A program made the translations under genes and the position numbers. The notes under the pieces are model-generated. The model ran no database searches. It was given only the letters and a program-made list of their open reading frames with translations, and was not told where the DNA came from. A stretch of 64,000 nucleotides of DNA from Rhodocollybia butyracea (Eukaryota > Basidiomycota > Agaricomycetes > Agaricales > Omphalotaceae): positions 930,001 to 994,000 of the forward strand of contig JADNRY010000003.1 in NCBI GenBank assembly GCA_015501585.1, read 5' to 3'. Each line of letters starts with the position of its first letter. Positions within the stretch are counted from its first letter, which is position 1. Below are positions 11,597 through 21,860 of the stretch, piece after piece.

Positions 11597-12634
11597 TTAT
11601 CCATCAGATTCATCCATCTGGGGAGACGTATCTCCAGATGATGAAGACGGTCCTGCGGGAGCAGGTCCAGATGAAGAATGAGCTGGGGCAGTGGCTCCAG
11701 CAGCGGTGTTGTTTGTCATCGACGAAGTCGATGCAATAGATGAAGCCTGTGGCACAGGCACAGGCGGCGGGTTGAATACTTGCGGTGCCGTAGGCACCAC
11801 CGTTGGAGTAAGCTGGACATCAGTGATGGCCGGCGGACAATTGTCTATTGTACCCGTAAGGGTACGATAGTGATTGTTGATCCCTGCAGGGAGACAAAGA
11901 TGAGGGGGCATACATCCCCTGAGTATTGAAGCAGCTAATGCTGCTTCCGCATTACGCGGATTGAATGTTTGCAGCCAGGTGGCTGCATACAACGCAGAAT
12001 CTTCGAGATCCGCAACAGAGATTCCTTGCTCAGCAAAGAATCGGGCAACATCCTCAATGGTGCCATTGAGGTAATTAGCGAACGATGTTCGCAGCGGAGG
12101 AGGCGAGGCAATTGTAATTCGCCCCGTAGCCACTAAATGGCGATAATAATGGTGACGGAGGATAACCTCCGACGCCAACAGCAAATATCTGGACAATACG
12201 TCCAGAGGGGTTCCAGAAGGCGGATCAGGCCGCCTGGGGTTGATCAGCTGGCGTCCACGAATGGAGCGCTCGCTTACTGCACCGTCTTCACGGTACACGA
12301 TGCCCGATGGGCGCACGGTCAACCCTTGTGGGGTGACAAGATATGCCGCCCAGGCATCGGCCGTACCATGTCGGGACGACGGTGAGAGTTTGGCTCGCGG
12401 TGCAGTGCCCGCAGGAGCCATTCGAATGGATGAGGGTCCGGCAGCAGTACTGCTGGACCAGCCTACAGGGGCGGGCTTCATACAGCCTTTCCCTTTTTTC
12501 TTCTTTTGGACGGAGTTTTTCTCCATCCAGAGTGCCAGCAGTGATGCCAGCAGCCTTGTTCTGCTTAGCAGTTTGGGCAATCGATACGAAAACTGATTCA
12601 AACCAGTTGACGAGCAGAGTTCGTTGTAACTCAC
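11597..12634 (-). CDS. Gypsy accessory ORF, distal part (345 aa)
   Basis: This open frame lies between integrase and the 3' LTR, a place where most Gypsy elements have nothing. The central part is globular-looking (DVLSRYLLLASEVILRHHYY, DLEDSALYAATWLQTFNP). The C-terminus is low-complexity, rich in Pro, Ser, Ala and Thr. I recognise no domain: no transmembrane segment, no envelope-like signature, no protease or nuclease motif. The first ATG is not necessarily the real start. This ORF and the three upstream minus-strand frames up to 14033 may be parts of one spliced or frameshifted gene. Confidence 0.55.
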   Translation of the reverse strand: MSYNELCSSTGLNQFSYRLPKLLSRTRLLASLLALWMEKNSVQKKKKGKGCMKPAPVGWSSSTAAGPSSIRMAPAGTAPRAKLSPSSRHGTADAWAAYLVTPQGLTVRPSGIVYREDGAVSERSIRGRQLINPRRPDPPSGTPLDVLSRYLLLASEVILRHHYYRHLVATGRITIASPPPLRTSFANYLNGTIEDVARFFAEQGISVADLEDSALYAATWLQTFNPRNAEAALAASILRGCMPPHLCLPAGINNHYRTLTGTIDNCPPAITDVQLTPTVVPTAPQVFNPPPVPVPQASSIASTSSMTNNTAAGATAPAHSSSGPAPAGPSSSSGDTSPQMDESDG

Positions 12635-12679
12635 TTATGTGAGTTAGGTCTCCTCTTCGGAGGGATCGGACTTCCTGGT

Positions 12680-13117
12680 CTAAGACCCGGTATAGGGTCC
12701 AACGCCGTGAGGTGTTGTAGCCATGTCTACTCGCAAACGTGGGTTTGCGAAGTATCCTAAGATACCAGATGACTTCTCGGCTGTTAGCCGGGAATATAAG
12801 ATTTTCTGCTCTAGCGAGGGTAGCCTCGCGAGCGGTGTGAATCCCATAAGAAATGGGAAGTCATCGATTGTCATTGACTTTGACGAGATTGGCATCTTCG
12901 CTGTAGCGAATCCAGCCATCGGTGGCAAAGTAGCCACCATCACTCCTTCGATGAGGGAGTTCTGGCAGTACTGCCGGAGCGTCCTCCTGAGTTTCAGGAG
13001 GAATGGTAGAAGACGAAGCAGGATTGGTACTAAGTACCGCTCCTGCGTAGGAAGACGACGGAGCAGGTGCTCCTGTCGTTGATGGGTCCAGGTCCATTGG
13101 ACCTGCGCTACTATCAA
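12680..13117 (-). CDS. Gypsy accessory ORF, middle part
   Basis: A minus-strand frame includes the segment DDFPFLMGFTPLARLPSLEQ followed by KILYSRLTAEKSSGILGYF. It overlaps the 12861-13265 frame (rich in Ser, Pro, Thr, with KRRRVE) in another register. The change of frame suggests a frameshift or an unrecognised intron in a longer accessory gene. Function is unknown. Confidence 0.4.
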   Translation of the reverse strand: MIVAQVQWTWTHQRQEHLLRRLPTQERYLVPILLRLLPFLLKLRRTLRQYCQNSLIEGVMVATLPPMAGFATAKMPISSKSMTIDDFPFLMGFTPLARLPSLEQKILYSRLTAEKSSGILGYFANPRLRVDMATTPHGVGPYTGS

Positions 13118-13171
13118 TGTCGAATGACACTGAGTCGTCGTTAGACGAGAATACGGTTGAAGCCGGAGCTT

Positions 13172-13999
13172 CTACCCTTCGTCGTTTCCCAGACTGGCTT
13201 TCCTCCTCATAACGAGGAGATCCATGACCATGTCTGGTGGATGAATACCGTCGGTATCCTTCCAACTCATCTGAGTATCTGTCGCACCTCTCTTGGAGGC
13301 TGCGTCATCGTAGTTGCGCTGTAGATCAGTATACCGTCTCGTAAGAGACGATAAGTCACGGCTAGTGGTGCCAAGCTGGATAGCCAGCTGCACCGCTGAT
13401 TCGTTTTCGTTGTTTGACACGTTGTGTCGATGGTGTTGCCGGTAGTACTCCTCTTGAGTGTTACCAGCGGCGGTCCAACTAGGGTCCGCCATAACGAATG
13501 CCTCCGTCGAATGCTGGAGGAAGTTTTGGCAATGAGGACAAATCCCCATGTTCGAAATCTCGTGAAGACGACACCCTATATTAGGGTGGAATGTCCACAA
13601 TAATTGGTGTCCAACGTTGTTGGATACCTGGTTGAAGGCCATCAATGATGACCCCGTACCTGCCATGTTACTGGCTTGTTGTAATCCCGCTGGTTCAGCA
13701 AGATATGCGTTCGCTGTGCCAAACACAAGTTGTGCTGGCGGGATCGTCGACGCGCCAACCGTTTGTTGATTAGGTATCAACTGATTGCTCAGTTGAGCCG
13801 GTATAGAGGATGGAGATAGCGCTGGTTGCCCAGCGCCATCGTTTTGTCGTTGTTGCTGCCGAGGCAGCGATGGTGTTTCGTTGTCTTTCGACGGCGTGTC
13901 TTTCTCCATGATGGTGGAAGAGTAAGTTGGGAAAGATAAATTTTTTCTTTCCCTTTTTATAGGCACGACATGAGGCGTTGCCCGATCGTGGTTGTACAT
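13172..13999 (-). CDS. Gypsy accessory ORF, proximal part
   Basis: The likely start is the internal ATG at about 13909 (MEKDTPSKDNETPSLPRQQQ). The protein is Gln/Asn-rich at the N-terminus, then has a small Cys/His cluster (CRLHEISNMGICPHC followed by H) that could bind zinc. A heptad-like helix (TTSRDLSSLTRRYTDLQRNY) suggests a coiled coil. It follows the integrase frame and leads into the next accessory frames. Such features suit a structural or nucleic-acid-binding protein, but this is inference only. Confidence 0.45.
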   Translation of the reverse strand: MYNHDRATPHVVPIKRERKNLSFPTYSSTIMEKDTPSKDNETPSLPRQQQRQNDGAGQPALSPSSIPAQLSNQLIPNQQTVGASTIPPAQLVFGTANAYLAEPAGLQQASNMAGTGSSLMAFNQVSNNVGHQLLWTFHPNIGCRLHEISNMGICPHCQNFLQHSTEAFVMADPSWTAAGNTQEEYYRQHHRHNVSNNENESAVQLAIQLGTTSRDLSSLTRRYTDLQRNYDDAASKRGATDTQMSWKDTDGIHPPDMVMDLLVMRRKASLGNDEG

Positions 14000-14109
14000 A
14001 AGGTACAGCCACCAAATGTGATTGTCGGGGCAATCTTTTACTAAAAGAAGCAGATGCCGTTGCTTCTGTGTGATTCTATTATATAGAATATTTTGAGTGG
14101 AATGGAGAC

Positions 14110-15417
14110 CTAACCGGTCGTCCGTGGAAGTCGTCGCCAGTCATCGACGCCTTGAAGTTCTAGATATCTATCTAGAGCAACTAGTTCCTTACACGTTGTG
14201 TACGGTTCTGTGGTGGTATCACCAAGATTCCATTTAATATGGAATAGTATTTTTCGGCCATCCCAATGATGTCCGATTATTTCATCGACTAACCATTCCA
14301 CTGTGGATGGTTTGCCGAAATCGTATGGCTCTGCTACAGAGCGCATAGGGAGTAATGCATCATCGTTAGGATGATGCTTGCGTATTAGCGACGCGTGGAA
14401 GTTATTGTGTATTCCACGCTTTGCCAACTCTGTTGGCAATCCGATTCGGTAGTTAGACAAATCTGGGTGTACCTCGATGACGGGGTACGGTCCTAAGAAT
14501 TTTGGTAAGAGCTTGGTAGCCCTCCCCCTTGGCAAATTTAAGTTTTTTGTCGATAAGTAAACTAAATCATTTAGTTTAATTTCGGGTTCATCCCTTCTGT
14601 GCTTATTAGCATGGAAGGTTTGTTTTACCCTTGCCTCGATAAGACTATCGTGGGCATCAGAGAGGTGCTGCAGGGCACAATCTGCGAATTCGCGTACACC
14701 CGGCGAGACTTTTGCATCGCTCGGGTTTCTGCAAACCATGGATGGCATGTACCCTCCATCTACCTCGAAGGGAGCATACCCTGTGCTCTCGTTTACGCTG
14801 GAATTCAATGCAAATTCCATCATTGGGCATTTTTCTACCCAGTCTTTTTGGTCTGCTTCGACCATTGACCGTAAGATTTGGCCAATTGAACGATTTACTC
14901 GTTCAGTTATTCCATCTGTTTGGGGGTGGAATGATGTAGACATTAGGAGCTTTGCTCCTAGTAAGTGGTGTACTTCACGCCACCATCGTGACGTGAATTT
15001 CGAGTCTCTGTCTGAGACGATGGACTTAGGTAGTCCATGTAATTTTACGATCTCCTTTATGAAGATCCATGATAATTGCGATGCAGTTATCGTTGTTTTC
15101 ACGGGTATAAGATGTACTCGTGAAGTCATCCTGCAAATGACTACCCACAAGTAATCATATCCTTGCGATTCTGGGAATGGACCTATGAAATCCATTCCAA
15201 TTGATTCCCATGGTTTTGTGGGGATCGGAAGCGAATGTAGCAAACCTATTGGTTTGCGATTGCTTGTTTTAATTTGCTGGCAAGTCTCACAAGACTTGCA
15301 GAATTCTTCAATGTTGCCATTGACCCGTGGCCACCAATACCATCGTCGTACATAGTCGGCGGTTCGTTGTCCTCCGAAGTGACCAATTACTTCATGAGCT
15401 TGTTCGGCTATTATGCC
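14110..15417 (-). pseudogene. Gypsy integrase with chromodomain-like C-terminus
   Basis: Directly after an in-frame TGA at 15418-15420 the frame continues with the HHCC zinc motif (HEVIGH, then CKSCETC). The catalytic core follows, with the DDE residues in GMDFIGPF, SDRDSKF and DGITERVN. The C-terminal end (EWLVDEIIGHHWDGRKILF, then TTEPYTTCKEL and RYLELQGV) matches the layout of a chromodomain, as in chromoviruses, which use it to target chromatin. From the downstream in-frame ATG at 15243 it stays open for 377 codons. Confidence 0.85.
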
Positions 15418-16116
15418 TCACAAGCTCTTTCCATTGGCCGCTCGGCCAGACGGAATGCAGAGAACTATTTCTCCGCCACAATTTTTCGTGTAGATTAAAC
15501 CATTTTCTACTGAGAATGGTTTATGGTGCTCAGGTTTACTGAGTACCTTGCAGAACAATGGGTCATCGGTATATAACCGCTTGACTTCTTCAATGAATTC
15601 ATCCCTTTCAGGTAGAATTGTTAGAGGTTCTACACCTCTAGGCCTTGATTGGAAGACATTAATGTCTTCCTCGTTTGGGAGGATTACTGGTACCTTTGGT
15701 ACCTGTATTTCCGCATTGGCTTGCATTTCTGCAGCCTCTTCGTCTCGTCGTTCGACAGGTTTGACTATTGGATGTTGCGCCATTTGTTTACCGCGCAGGC
15801 GTGATGAGCGCCTTAACTCTATATTGGCTAAGTGTTCCTTAGCCAATTCTTCGACTCTTCCTTGTGGAAGATCATCCAGATTTTTGTCAATGCGTATATC
15901 CGCATTTACATATTCATGCGGTTCATGATATTCATGAATCGCGTCAGATTCGTAGTAGCGCGATAATGCGTCCGCTACTTTGTTGGTTATTCCTTTGATA
16001 TAACGTATATCAAAATCAAATCTGGATAGGTATTCCATCCATCGAGCTTGTCTACTGGACAATTTTCGTTGCGTTAGAAAGAATTCTAATGCTTTGTGGT
16101 CAGTGACCACATGAAT
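15418..16116 (-). pseudogene. Gypsy RNase H C-terminus and linker
   Basis: This is the same frame as the RT segment before it and the integrase after it, separated by single TGA codons at 16117-16119 and 15418-15420. It begins IHVVTDHKALEFF, the last RNase H active-site block. It continues through RYIKGITNKVADALSRY and an acidic linker to VLCIPSG, just ahead of the integrase zinc domain. Both TGA codons sit where an Arg (CGA) would fit, as expected from C-to-T decay. Confidence 0.8.
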
Positions 16117-17507
16117 TCAATATCCAAGAAGTTTATCTTCCCATTTGAGAAGAGCTTCGAGGATAGCTAGAGTTTCTATTTCGAAAACTCTATAGTTATG
16201 CTGCGCTGCAGTAAACTTTCTGGACATGAAGCCAGCAGGCCTACACTGTTGCCATGTAGGTCCTTGACCGTACATGCATCCGACACCGGATACCGACGCG
16301 TCGCAGATGACCCATATAGGTTCGTCTTTATTAGTATTTATAGGCTTCAGTATTGGAGCCTTGGTTGCCAGTCTTTTGATGTGCTGAAAGCATGTTTCAT
16401 GGACTGGCATCCATACGAAAGGAACATTGTTCCTTGTCATTATAGACAGTGGTCCAGTATACTGGGCTACATCTGGCATGTACGGGGCTATGTATTGTAC
16501 TAACCCCAAGAATCGTTGTACGTCGTTGAACGTACGCGGAGTTTGCCATTCGCGAATCCTGTCCATCTTGTCGGTATCCGCATGGATACCTTTATCGTCT
16601 ATGGAATGTCCAAGACAGTCCACTGTAGCAGAGAAGAGCTCGCATTTAGCGGCTCGAAGGAAGAAATGATGCTTCCTAAGGCGATCAAGTACATCTCTGA
16701 TGTGCTTAACATGTTCTTCTAGTGTATCACTGAAGACAAAGATATCGTCGAGATATGCGTGTACATATCTTCCGATAGCGTCGCGAAAGATGAATGTCAT
16801 CATTTGCTGGAAAGTGGCTGGAGCATTACAATCCCCATCATCATGACATTACTGACGAATGTCCCGAAGATGCAGGCGAATGCTGTTTTCCACACATCGC
16901 CTGCTTCAGTACGAATTTGTTCGTACGCATCACTAAGATCGATCTTGGATCGATACTTATGTTTGGCTACATCCGTTCGGATGTTATCCTGGTCAGGGAA
17001 AGGAGTGACATCCTTTACCGTGTTATTGTTCTGTTGACGATAGTCAATAATGGTACGTAGTGTACCATTTTTCTTTGGAATACAAAGCATAGGTGCAGCC
17101 TGCGGAGCAGGTTGCTGTATCCACCAGTTTGATCTGGTGTATTTACCGATTTTATCAGTAAGTTGCGTTTTTAGGTGATCTGGGCACCTAGGCATATAAT
17201 AATTATATCGCCGTTGTTCATCGATTAGTTTAATTTGATGATTGATTTCTCGTAGTGGTGGGAGTACCTCTGGTACTCCCCCAAGTATATCTTTATACTC
17301 ATCGATTATCATTGCGTGGATCATCGGTATTTGATCATCCGTAAACGGTCCTTGCTTTTGTAGCGAGGAAAAGTCTATCGGGCTGTCCTCTTGAACTGCC
17401 TTGAATTCCTTGTCCCCTGATTCGGGTTTGGATTCAGGAGAATTGTCCTTCTCCTTTTCTCGTTGAGCTCTAAGCTTAACTTGTTTGCGCACACTCTCGG
17501 GAAACAT
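16117..17507 (-). pseudogene. Gypsy reverse transcriptase and RNase H
   Basis: The N-terminal part reads CIPKKNGTLRTIIDYRQQNN and KIDLSDAYEQI (palm motif A). The catalytic YLDD lies in the part starting near 16803 (YVHAYLDDIFVFSD), followed by the connection, an RNase H DAS block and an E-containing helix. Between them, near 16800-16830, the frame slips by one base (GDCNAPATFQ is only readable across frames), so no full-length RT can be made. Known family role: copies element RNA into cDNA in the cytoplasmic particle. Confidence 0.9.
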
Positions 17508-17698
17508 TTCACGAGATATTTCTTGTAAGAATCATTGTCGAGGTCTTCTGCCAATAACATAGTTGTTTTCGGTGTTTGTGATGAATCATTTTCATCATAT
17601 TTCTCCAGTATTACTGGGAAATGGTGCGGAAAGCTCCTTGCGGAGCGTTGTAATTCTGAACGAAGATGTTCTTCGTCCACTATCGTCTCAATTTCCAC
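17375..17698 (-). pseudogene. Gypsy protease-RT linker fragment
   Basis: This frame (MEIETIVDEEHLRSELQRSA) bridges the protease end of the gag-protease ORF and the RT. It overlaps the RT frame at 17375-17507 in another register, which points to a further frameshift. No catalytic residues were seen. Confidence 0.5.
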
Positions 17699-17749
17699 TA
17701 TTGGAATTTCGTTATTTTTTGACTTCTTTGAAGTTGAAACTGCAGCTAG

Positions 17750-20383
17750 TCACTCTTTACTAGCTTGCGTTTCCGTTCTTCGGAATTTCCCGTTAAGGGT
17801 TTCCTTTTTCATTGCGGTTCGGCGCGCAAATTCCACTGCGTCCTCCCCCACGGAAAGATATGGTGCTACCTTTCCTTTGATAAGGATTACATCCTTATCG
17901 AAGTCAAGTTGTATTCCATGCTTACGCATGAATTGCGTTCCTAGGATCGCATCGTATCTATCAACATTTATAATGTCGAAGTATACTTTTTCATCAATAC
18001 CTCCATATGAGGTATTTACACTCGTGCCAAAATTGAATTTGGCTTTACTTCCTACCGTTCCTAGTTGTAGTGAATGCTGATCAGCTAGCTGATGAGCTTT
18101 TATGTTCGCTATGCGAACAAACGAGGGGCTTAATGCCTCTATTGTGCATCCGGAGTCAAATAGCGTAAACGCTTCGACTCCCCCGATATTTACTATCGCT
18201 GTCATTGGACGACGATCTTTCGCTGGACCTCTATTTGGTCGCGGCATTTGTTTACTTGAAGTTTGAAAACCTTTACCTTTTTCAGGTTTTGGTTCTTCGT
18301 CTTCATGGTGACTGATAGCAGTCAACCGATCTTCATTCATTATGAATGAATGATAGTGAGGATCTATGGATAAGAATAAATCATCATCCATATCCTCTTC
18401 TATGCAGACCGGTGGTCCGCAATCATCTAATGGATTTTCAAAATCCTCAGAATCGGTCTGAACCGGTTCCATTATGCAACCATAGTAGTCGCTAAAGTCA
18501 TCGTCGTTGTCATATAGTCGACCGACATATTCATCCTCGTATGGTTCGAGGGTGTATTCTCCTTCGGACGATTCCTCGTCATTAGGATCAGTTATGTTTG
18601 GAGATTCATCATTTTGAATCTCTTCTTTGACTATCGGAGGAGATTCTATCTCCTCTTGTTCATCCTCTTCTTGGATGACATACATGCGGGGTTGCCCGTA
18701 TCGTTCACAAGTAGGGTCATTTGCAAAATGTCCCGGTTTGCCACATCCGTAGCAGAGTTTTCTAGTGCTTGTGTCACTAGACGGTTTAGGTCTTGAACTC
18801 TTAGAGTTTGTTACCTGTCCCGTGCTTCTGAGTGTATTCTCAGTGCGTACGGGCTTCGATTTATTATTGGAGAAGCGATGCTTCACCAGTTGAAATGGTC
18901 GTCCTTTGACGAGCACTGGACCATATTTATATGGTCCTGTACTACCACTTGGTTGTACTTTTGCTTCACGGCGTATTCGCTTAGTGATATATTTTGAGTC
19001 TTCAGAGCTCGGTTTCTTACGTGAAGTCACGTAGTAATCTTCGAGATGACGATTGTCCTCGAGTCTAGTAACCGCTTTGACCATCGTTCTGAGTTTAGCA
19101 TACTCTGGAACAATGCCTTGGTTTGCTAGATGTTTCAGTATCGTAATGGGTAACCCATTAATGAATTGATTGCGCATCGCAGCCAAATTAGGCGGCTGCT
19201 GCATCCTTGCCGCCCATCTTAATAGGGTGGCATGATAATCTCGTACGCCTTTAGCGGGTGAGTATATTACTTGTTCAAACTGCTGAGCAGCTTGATGTAT
19301 TGTAGATGCTTGTACGCATCTATTGAAGATTCCTATTATGGCGTCTTCGAATTTCCAGGATATTGTGATCCTATGAGGTCCATCGACTTCGTCGTTGTAC
19401 CAATCAAGGGCTTTGTCCTTGAGGAATAACCCCAATACCTGGAGGCATGTTTTATCGTGGTCTTTACCACAATAGCAATTTACAGCCATCCATCTGAGAA
19501 GGATGGCTAACCATCTCTCGAAAATTTCTACGTCTGGCGTACCATCGTATGCCTCAGGCGTTGGGAGCTTGATATTCTTAGCTCCGTCTGTATTTGTGAC
19601 GGGTTTCCCCACTGCATGACGTACCATACGTCGATACACTCTGTGTACCTGGTGTTTCCATCGGGCACGACGTTCGTCATCCCCTGTTTTCTCTCGCAGT
19701 TTAGCTGCAAGTTTTCGTCGCACCTTACGCTGTTGCGATTTACTAAGATTTGCCTGTGGTTGAATTATATAATTCACCCAGGAATCATTAGATGAGGAGT
19801 CAGAATCAGACTCCTTGTCGTTATCGTCTGATGATTCATCAGACCAAGGCGTACCTTTACGCTTCTTGTCTCTATTGCTAGAGTCAGAGCTGTCGGAGTT
19901 ATCATCAGGATCTCCAGGTGTGCCGGAGGCATACCTAACTCTGCCACCCTTGTAGGGTTGCGACAATTGAGCTTGCTTTGAGGAGGTATTATTATACTCC
20001 CGATCCCAAACTTCTCGTGGAGTAGTTAGTTTGTCGACGGGGATGCCGTCGTCATTGAATCCTACCATCTGGTCAGGGAATGCATCTGGTATCATACCGG
20101 ATGTTCTGAGACTATAGTTGTGTTGTCTCTGAATCGCTACGCGACTTTCCCAATCGCTCGTTATCCCGTTCGGGAGCGGCATACTAGGCGATCTTATCGC
20201 CGTCAGTGCAGTATTATTCTGTACTTCATTTATCAGTGGTACCGGTGTTGGTACTACTATTGGCAATGCCTGTACTATTGTAGCTGGCAGTGTTGGTAGT
20301 ACTACTGTTTGTGGTACTGCTTGTTGTATTGTTACTGGTGGGATCACCGTAGTAATTGGCTCTTTCTTTACAGAAGCCTTCAT
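17750..20383 (-). CDS. Gypsy gag-protease polyprotein (877 aa)
   Basis: Domains in order: a Pro/Val/Thr-rich N-terminus; a retrotransposon gag core around residues 290-470 (EIFERWLAILLRWM, LFLKDKALDWYNDE); and one zinc knuckle near residue 541 (CYGCGKPGHFANDPTC, spaced C-x2-C-x4-H-x6-C, two residues longer than the usual last gap). An acidic segment follows, then an aspartic protease near residue 740 (FTLFDSGCTIEALS, then ILGTQF). Its ATG overlaps the stop of the preceding frame (20380-20640) as ATGA. That could be re-initiation or just decay. Gag forms the particle and the protease processes it. This is the best-preserved frame of the element. Confidence 0.88.
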   Translation of the reverse strand: MKASVKKEPITTVIPPVTIQQAVPQTVVLPTLPATIVQALPIVVPTPVPLINEVQNNTALTAIRSPSMPLPNGITSDWESRVAIQRQHNYSLRTSGMIPDAFPDQMVGFNDDGIPVDKLTTPREVWDREYNNTSSKQAQLSQPYKGGRVRYASGTPGDPDDNSDSSDSSNRDKKRKGTPWSDESSDDNDKESDSDSSSNDSWVNYIIQPQANLSKSQQRKVRRKLAAKLREKTGDDERRARWKHQVHRVYRRMVRHAVGKPVTNTDGAKNIKLPTPEAYDGTPDVEIFERWLAILLRWMAVNCYCGKDHDKTCLQVLGLFLKDKALDWYNDEVDGPHRITISWKFEDAIIGIFNRCVQASTIHQAAQQFEQVIYSPAKGVRDYHATLLRWAARMQQPPNLAAMRNQFINGLPITILKHLANQGIVPEYAKLRTMVKAVTRLEDNRHLEDYYVTSRKKPSSEDSKYITKRIRREAKVQPSGSTGPYKYGPVLVKGRPFQLVKHRFSNNKSKPVRTENTLRSTGQVTNSKSSRPKPSSDTSTRKLCYGCGKPGHFANDPTCERYGQPRMYVIQEEDEQEEIESPPIVKEEIQNDESPNITDPNDEESSEGEYTLEPYEDEYVGRLYDNDDDFSDYYGCIMEPVQTDSEDFENPLDDCGPPVCIEEDMDDDLFLSIDPHYHSFIMNEDRLTAISHHEDEEPKPEKGKGFQTSSKQMPRPNRGPAKDRRPMTAIVNIGGVEAFTLFDSGCTIEALSPSFVRIANIKAHQLADQHSLQLGTVGSKAKFNFGTSVNTSYGGIDEKVYFDIINVDRYDAILGTQFMRKHGIQLDFDKDVILIKGKVAPYLSVGEDAVEFARRTAMKKETLNGKFRRTETQASKE

Positions 20384-20640
20384 TTTAGCAGTACTGTTTG
20401 TACTTGCTGTGTAAGAGTTACCGGAGGTAACTGTTGTTGTGCGGGTGGTACTACTGTATGTATTACCATTGTGCTCGGACCAGGTCCTTGCGTGTTTTGT
20501 TGACGAACGACTTGTGTCGTTGTCTGTGTTTGCGCCATACGTACCGTTATCGGTGCTGACGGCGCTATCGTTTTCGTTTGTATTCCTTGTGTAGGAATAC
20601 TAACATCAACCAATGGTTGGTTTTTTACGATAATGTTCAT
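20380..20640 (-). CDS. Gypsy leader ORF next to gag (86 aa)
   Basis: The frame is Gln/Thr/Val-rich (MNIIVKNQPLVDVSIPTQGI) and low in complexity, similar in style to the N-terminus of the gag ORF it overlaps by a few bases. It is probably a frameshifted N-terminal extension of gag rather than a separate gene. Confidence 0.4.
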   Translation of the reverse strand: MNIIVKNQPLVDVSIPTQGIQTKTIAPSAPITVRMAQTQTTTQVVRQQNTQGPGPSTMVIHTVVPPAQQQLPPVTLTQQVQTVLLK

Positions 20641-20698
20641 TCAATTCTTGAATGAATGCTTCGTGAGCTTTGATAAGGACTCATTTTTCAATGGTCCA

Positions 20699-21205
20699 CT
20701 ATTGTTGACTCTGTCCGTTGGATGGGGTCATTTTTCCGTATACTAATTGTAGGCGGAGTAGGTAACGATCTCGGTCCTCTTGGGCCGGAGACATTCTTCC
20801 TGTGAAGATGTTTTGCCTTATTACTGGAGAGTAACGAAGCGTCTGGGGTTCATTTGATTTACCCATTGTCGAGTTTGATAAGTCGATGACTGGGCTTTCA
20901 TTTGCATGAACTCCTTTATTTGGCGTTTTGTTCGTTTGGGAAGTTTGATTCTTCCTTATCGTTACAAAGTTGCCAAAGTTATTATAGGGATCGCTTTGGC
21001 GATCACCTTCTTCTACAACCTCGGTTTCAAGGTTGTCAAATAGACCTTCACCTTCAGGTGGGTCTATCAGATCAAATGAATCTGTATGCCATACGTTATG
21101 TATTGGCTTGAAAGATTCTTTAGGTCTCGATCTCGGGCACCTGGTGGTTCGTATATTCCCATCGTTTGACGGAACGGATGTGTGGTAGGCTTTATGCCTT
21201 CGCAA
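20699..21205 (-). CDS. Gypsy leader ORF (168 aa), 5' end cut by solo LTR
   Basis: A polar frame includes LIDPPEGEGLFDNLETEVVE and a C-terminal DRDRYLLRLQLVYGKMTP. I recognise no domain. It lies just downstream, in element orientation, of the nested solo LTR (21245-22412). It may have been continuous or spliced with the 22405-22899 frame before that insertion, although the registers differ today. Confidence 0.4.
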   Translation of the reverse strand: MRRHKAYHTSVPSNDGNIRTTRCPRSRPKESFKPIHNVWHTDSFDLIDPPEGEGLFDNLETEVVEEGDRQSDPYNNFGNFVTIRKNQTSQTNKTPNKGVHANESPVIDLSNSTMGKSNEPQTLRYSPVIRQNIFTGRMSPAQEDRDRYLLRLQLVYGKMTPSNGQSQQ

Positions 21206-21435
21206 CGACTTGTTTGTTCGTTGTCAGGCGGTAATGCCGCCTGTTGTTATGACCGGATCTAAATCCTATACACCCAATCTTTTTTCTTCTGTAACCAACT
21301 ATGAACACTATCATTAATACTTCTACTTAACATTTTACATTCATTAGTTATTCAACACCATTTGGGTTAATGCTGCACACATTCTTCCAGAACACCAGAA
21401 TGATCTTTAACAGTCACTGCACAGTCTGCACAGTC

Positions 21436-21707
21436 ATGACATCATTCTAGCTCCACAACTATGATGTCATCTTGCTACTCCACAATCATGATGTCATTCC
21501 ATTGCTCTGCAGTTATGATATCACATCACTGCTCCACAGCTATGACATCATTGCATAGCCTCTTTACATCAATGACTCAATATCAGTCATTGCACAGCCA
21601 GATATCTGAGTCAACTACGGTTCCGCATACATGACTCAATATTAGTCATTGCACCACATTACATAGTCAGACTGACTCATCCGCAGTATTTCCGCAGTTA
21701 TGACTCA
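21436..21707 (+). promoter_or_regulatory. cluster of bZIP-like sites in the solo LTR
   Basis: Five TGA(C/G)TCA sites (the GCN4/AP-1 consensus) fall at 21573-21579, 21607-21613, 21632-21638, 21673-21679 and 21701-21707. Just upstream, ATGATGTCAT-like repeats occur at about 21436, 21461-21470, 21488-21497 and 21541 (the CRE/ATF half-site style). They precede the TATA box by about 50-320 bp, where an enhancer would be expected. Binding is inferred from the consensus only. Confidence 0.55.
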
Positions 21708-21753
21708 AATCTAGTCATTCCGCAGCATTTCCTAACTAGTACACATTGCACAG

Positions 21754-21761
21754 TATATAAG
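21754..21761 (+). promoter_or_regulatory. TATA box of the solo LTR
   Basis: tatataag lies about 100 bp upstream of the hairpin array and downstream of the bZIP-like sites. A start about 30 bp further on would place the hairpins in the RNA leader. Confidence 0.5.
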
Positions 21762-21860
21762 TAGTCTAGATTTACCAATGTACGTTAGACATATTATTTT
21801 TCTTAAATCCAAACCCCCACTTGTTTGCTGTTATCACTTGTGTGAATCACCAGACCAACT

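Noticed and set aside
11597..12634. Envelope gene in the Gypsy element
   Set aside because: No signal peptide, membrane segment or fusion-type features; the protein is low-complexity with an unknown middle domain.
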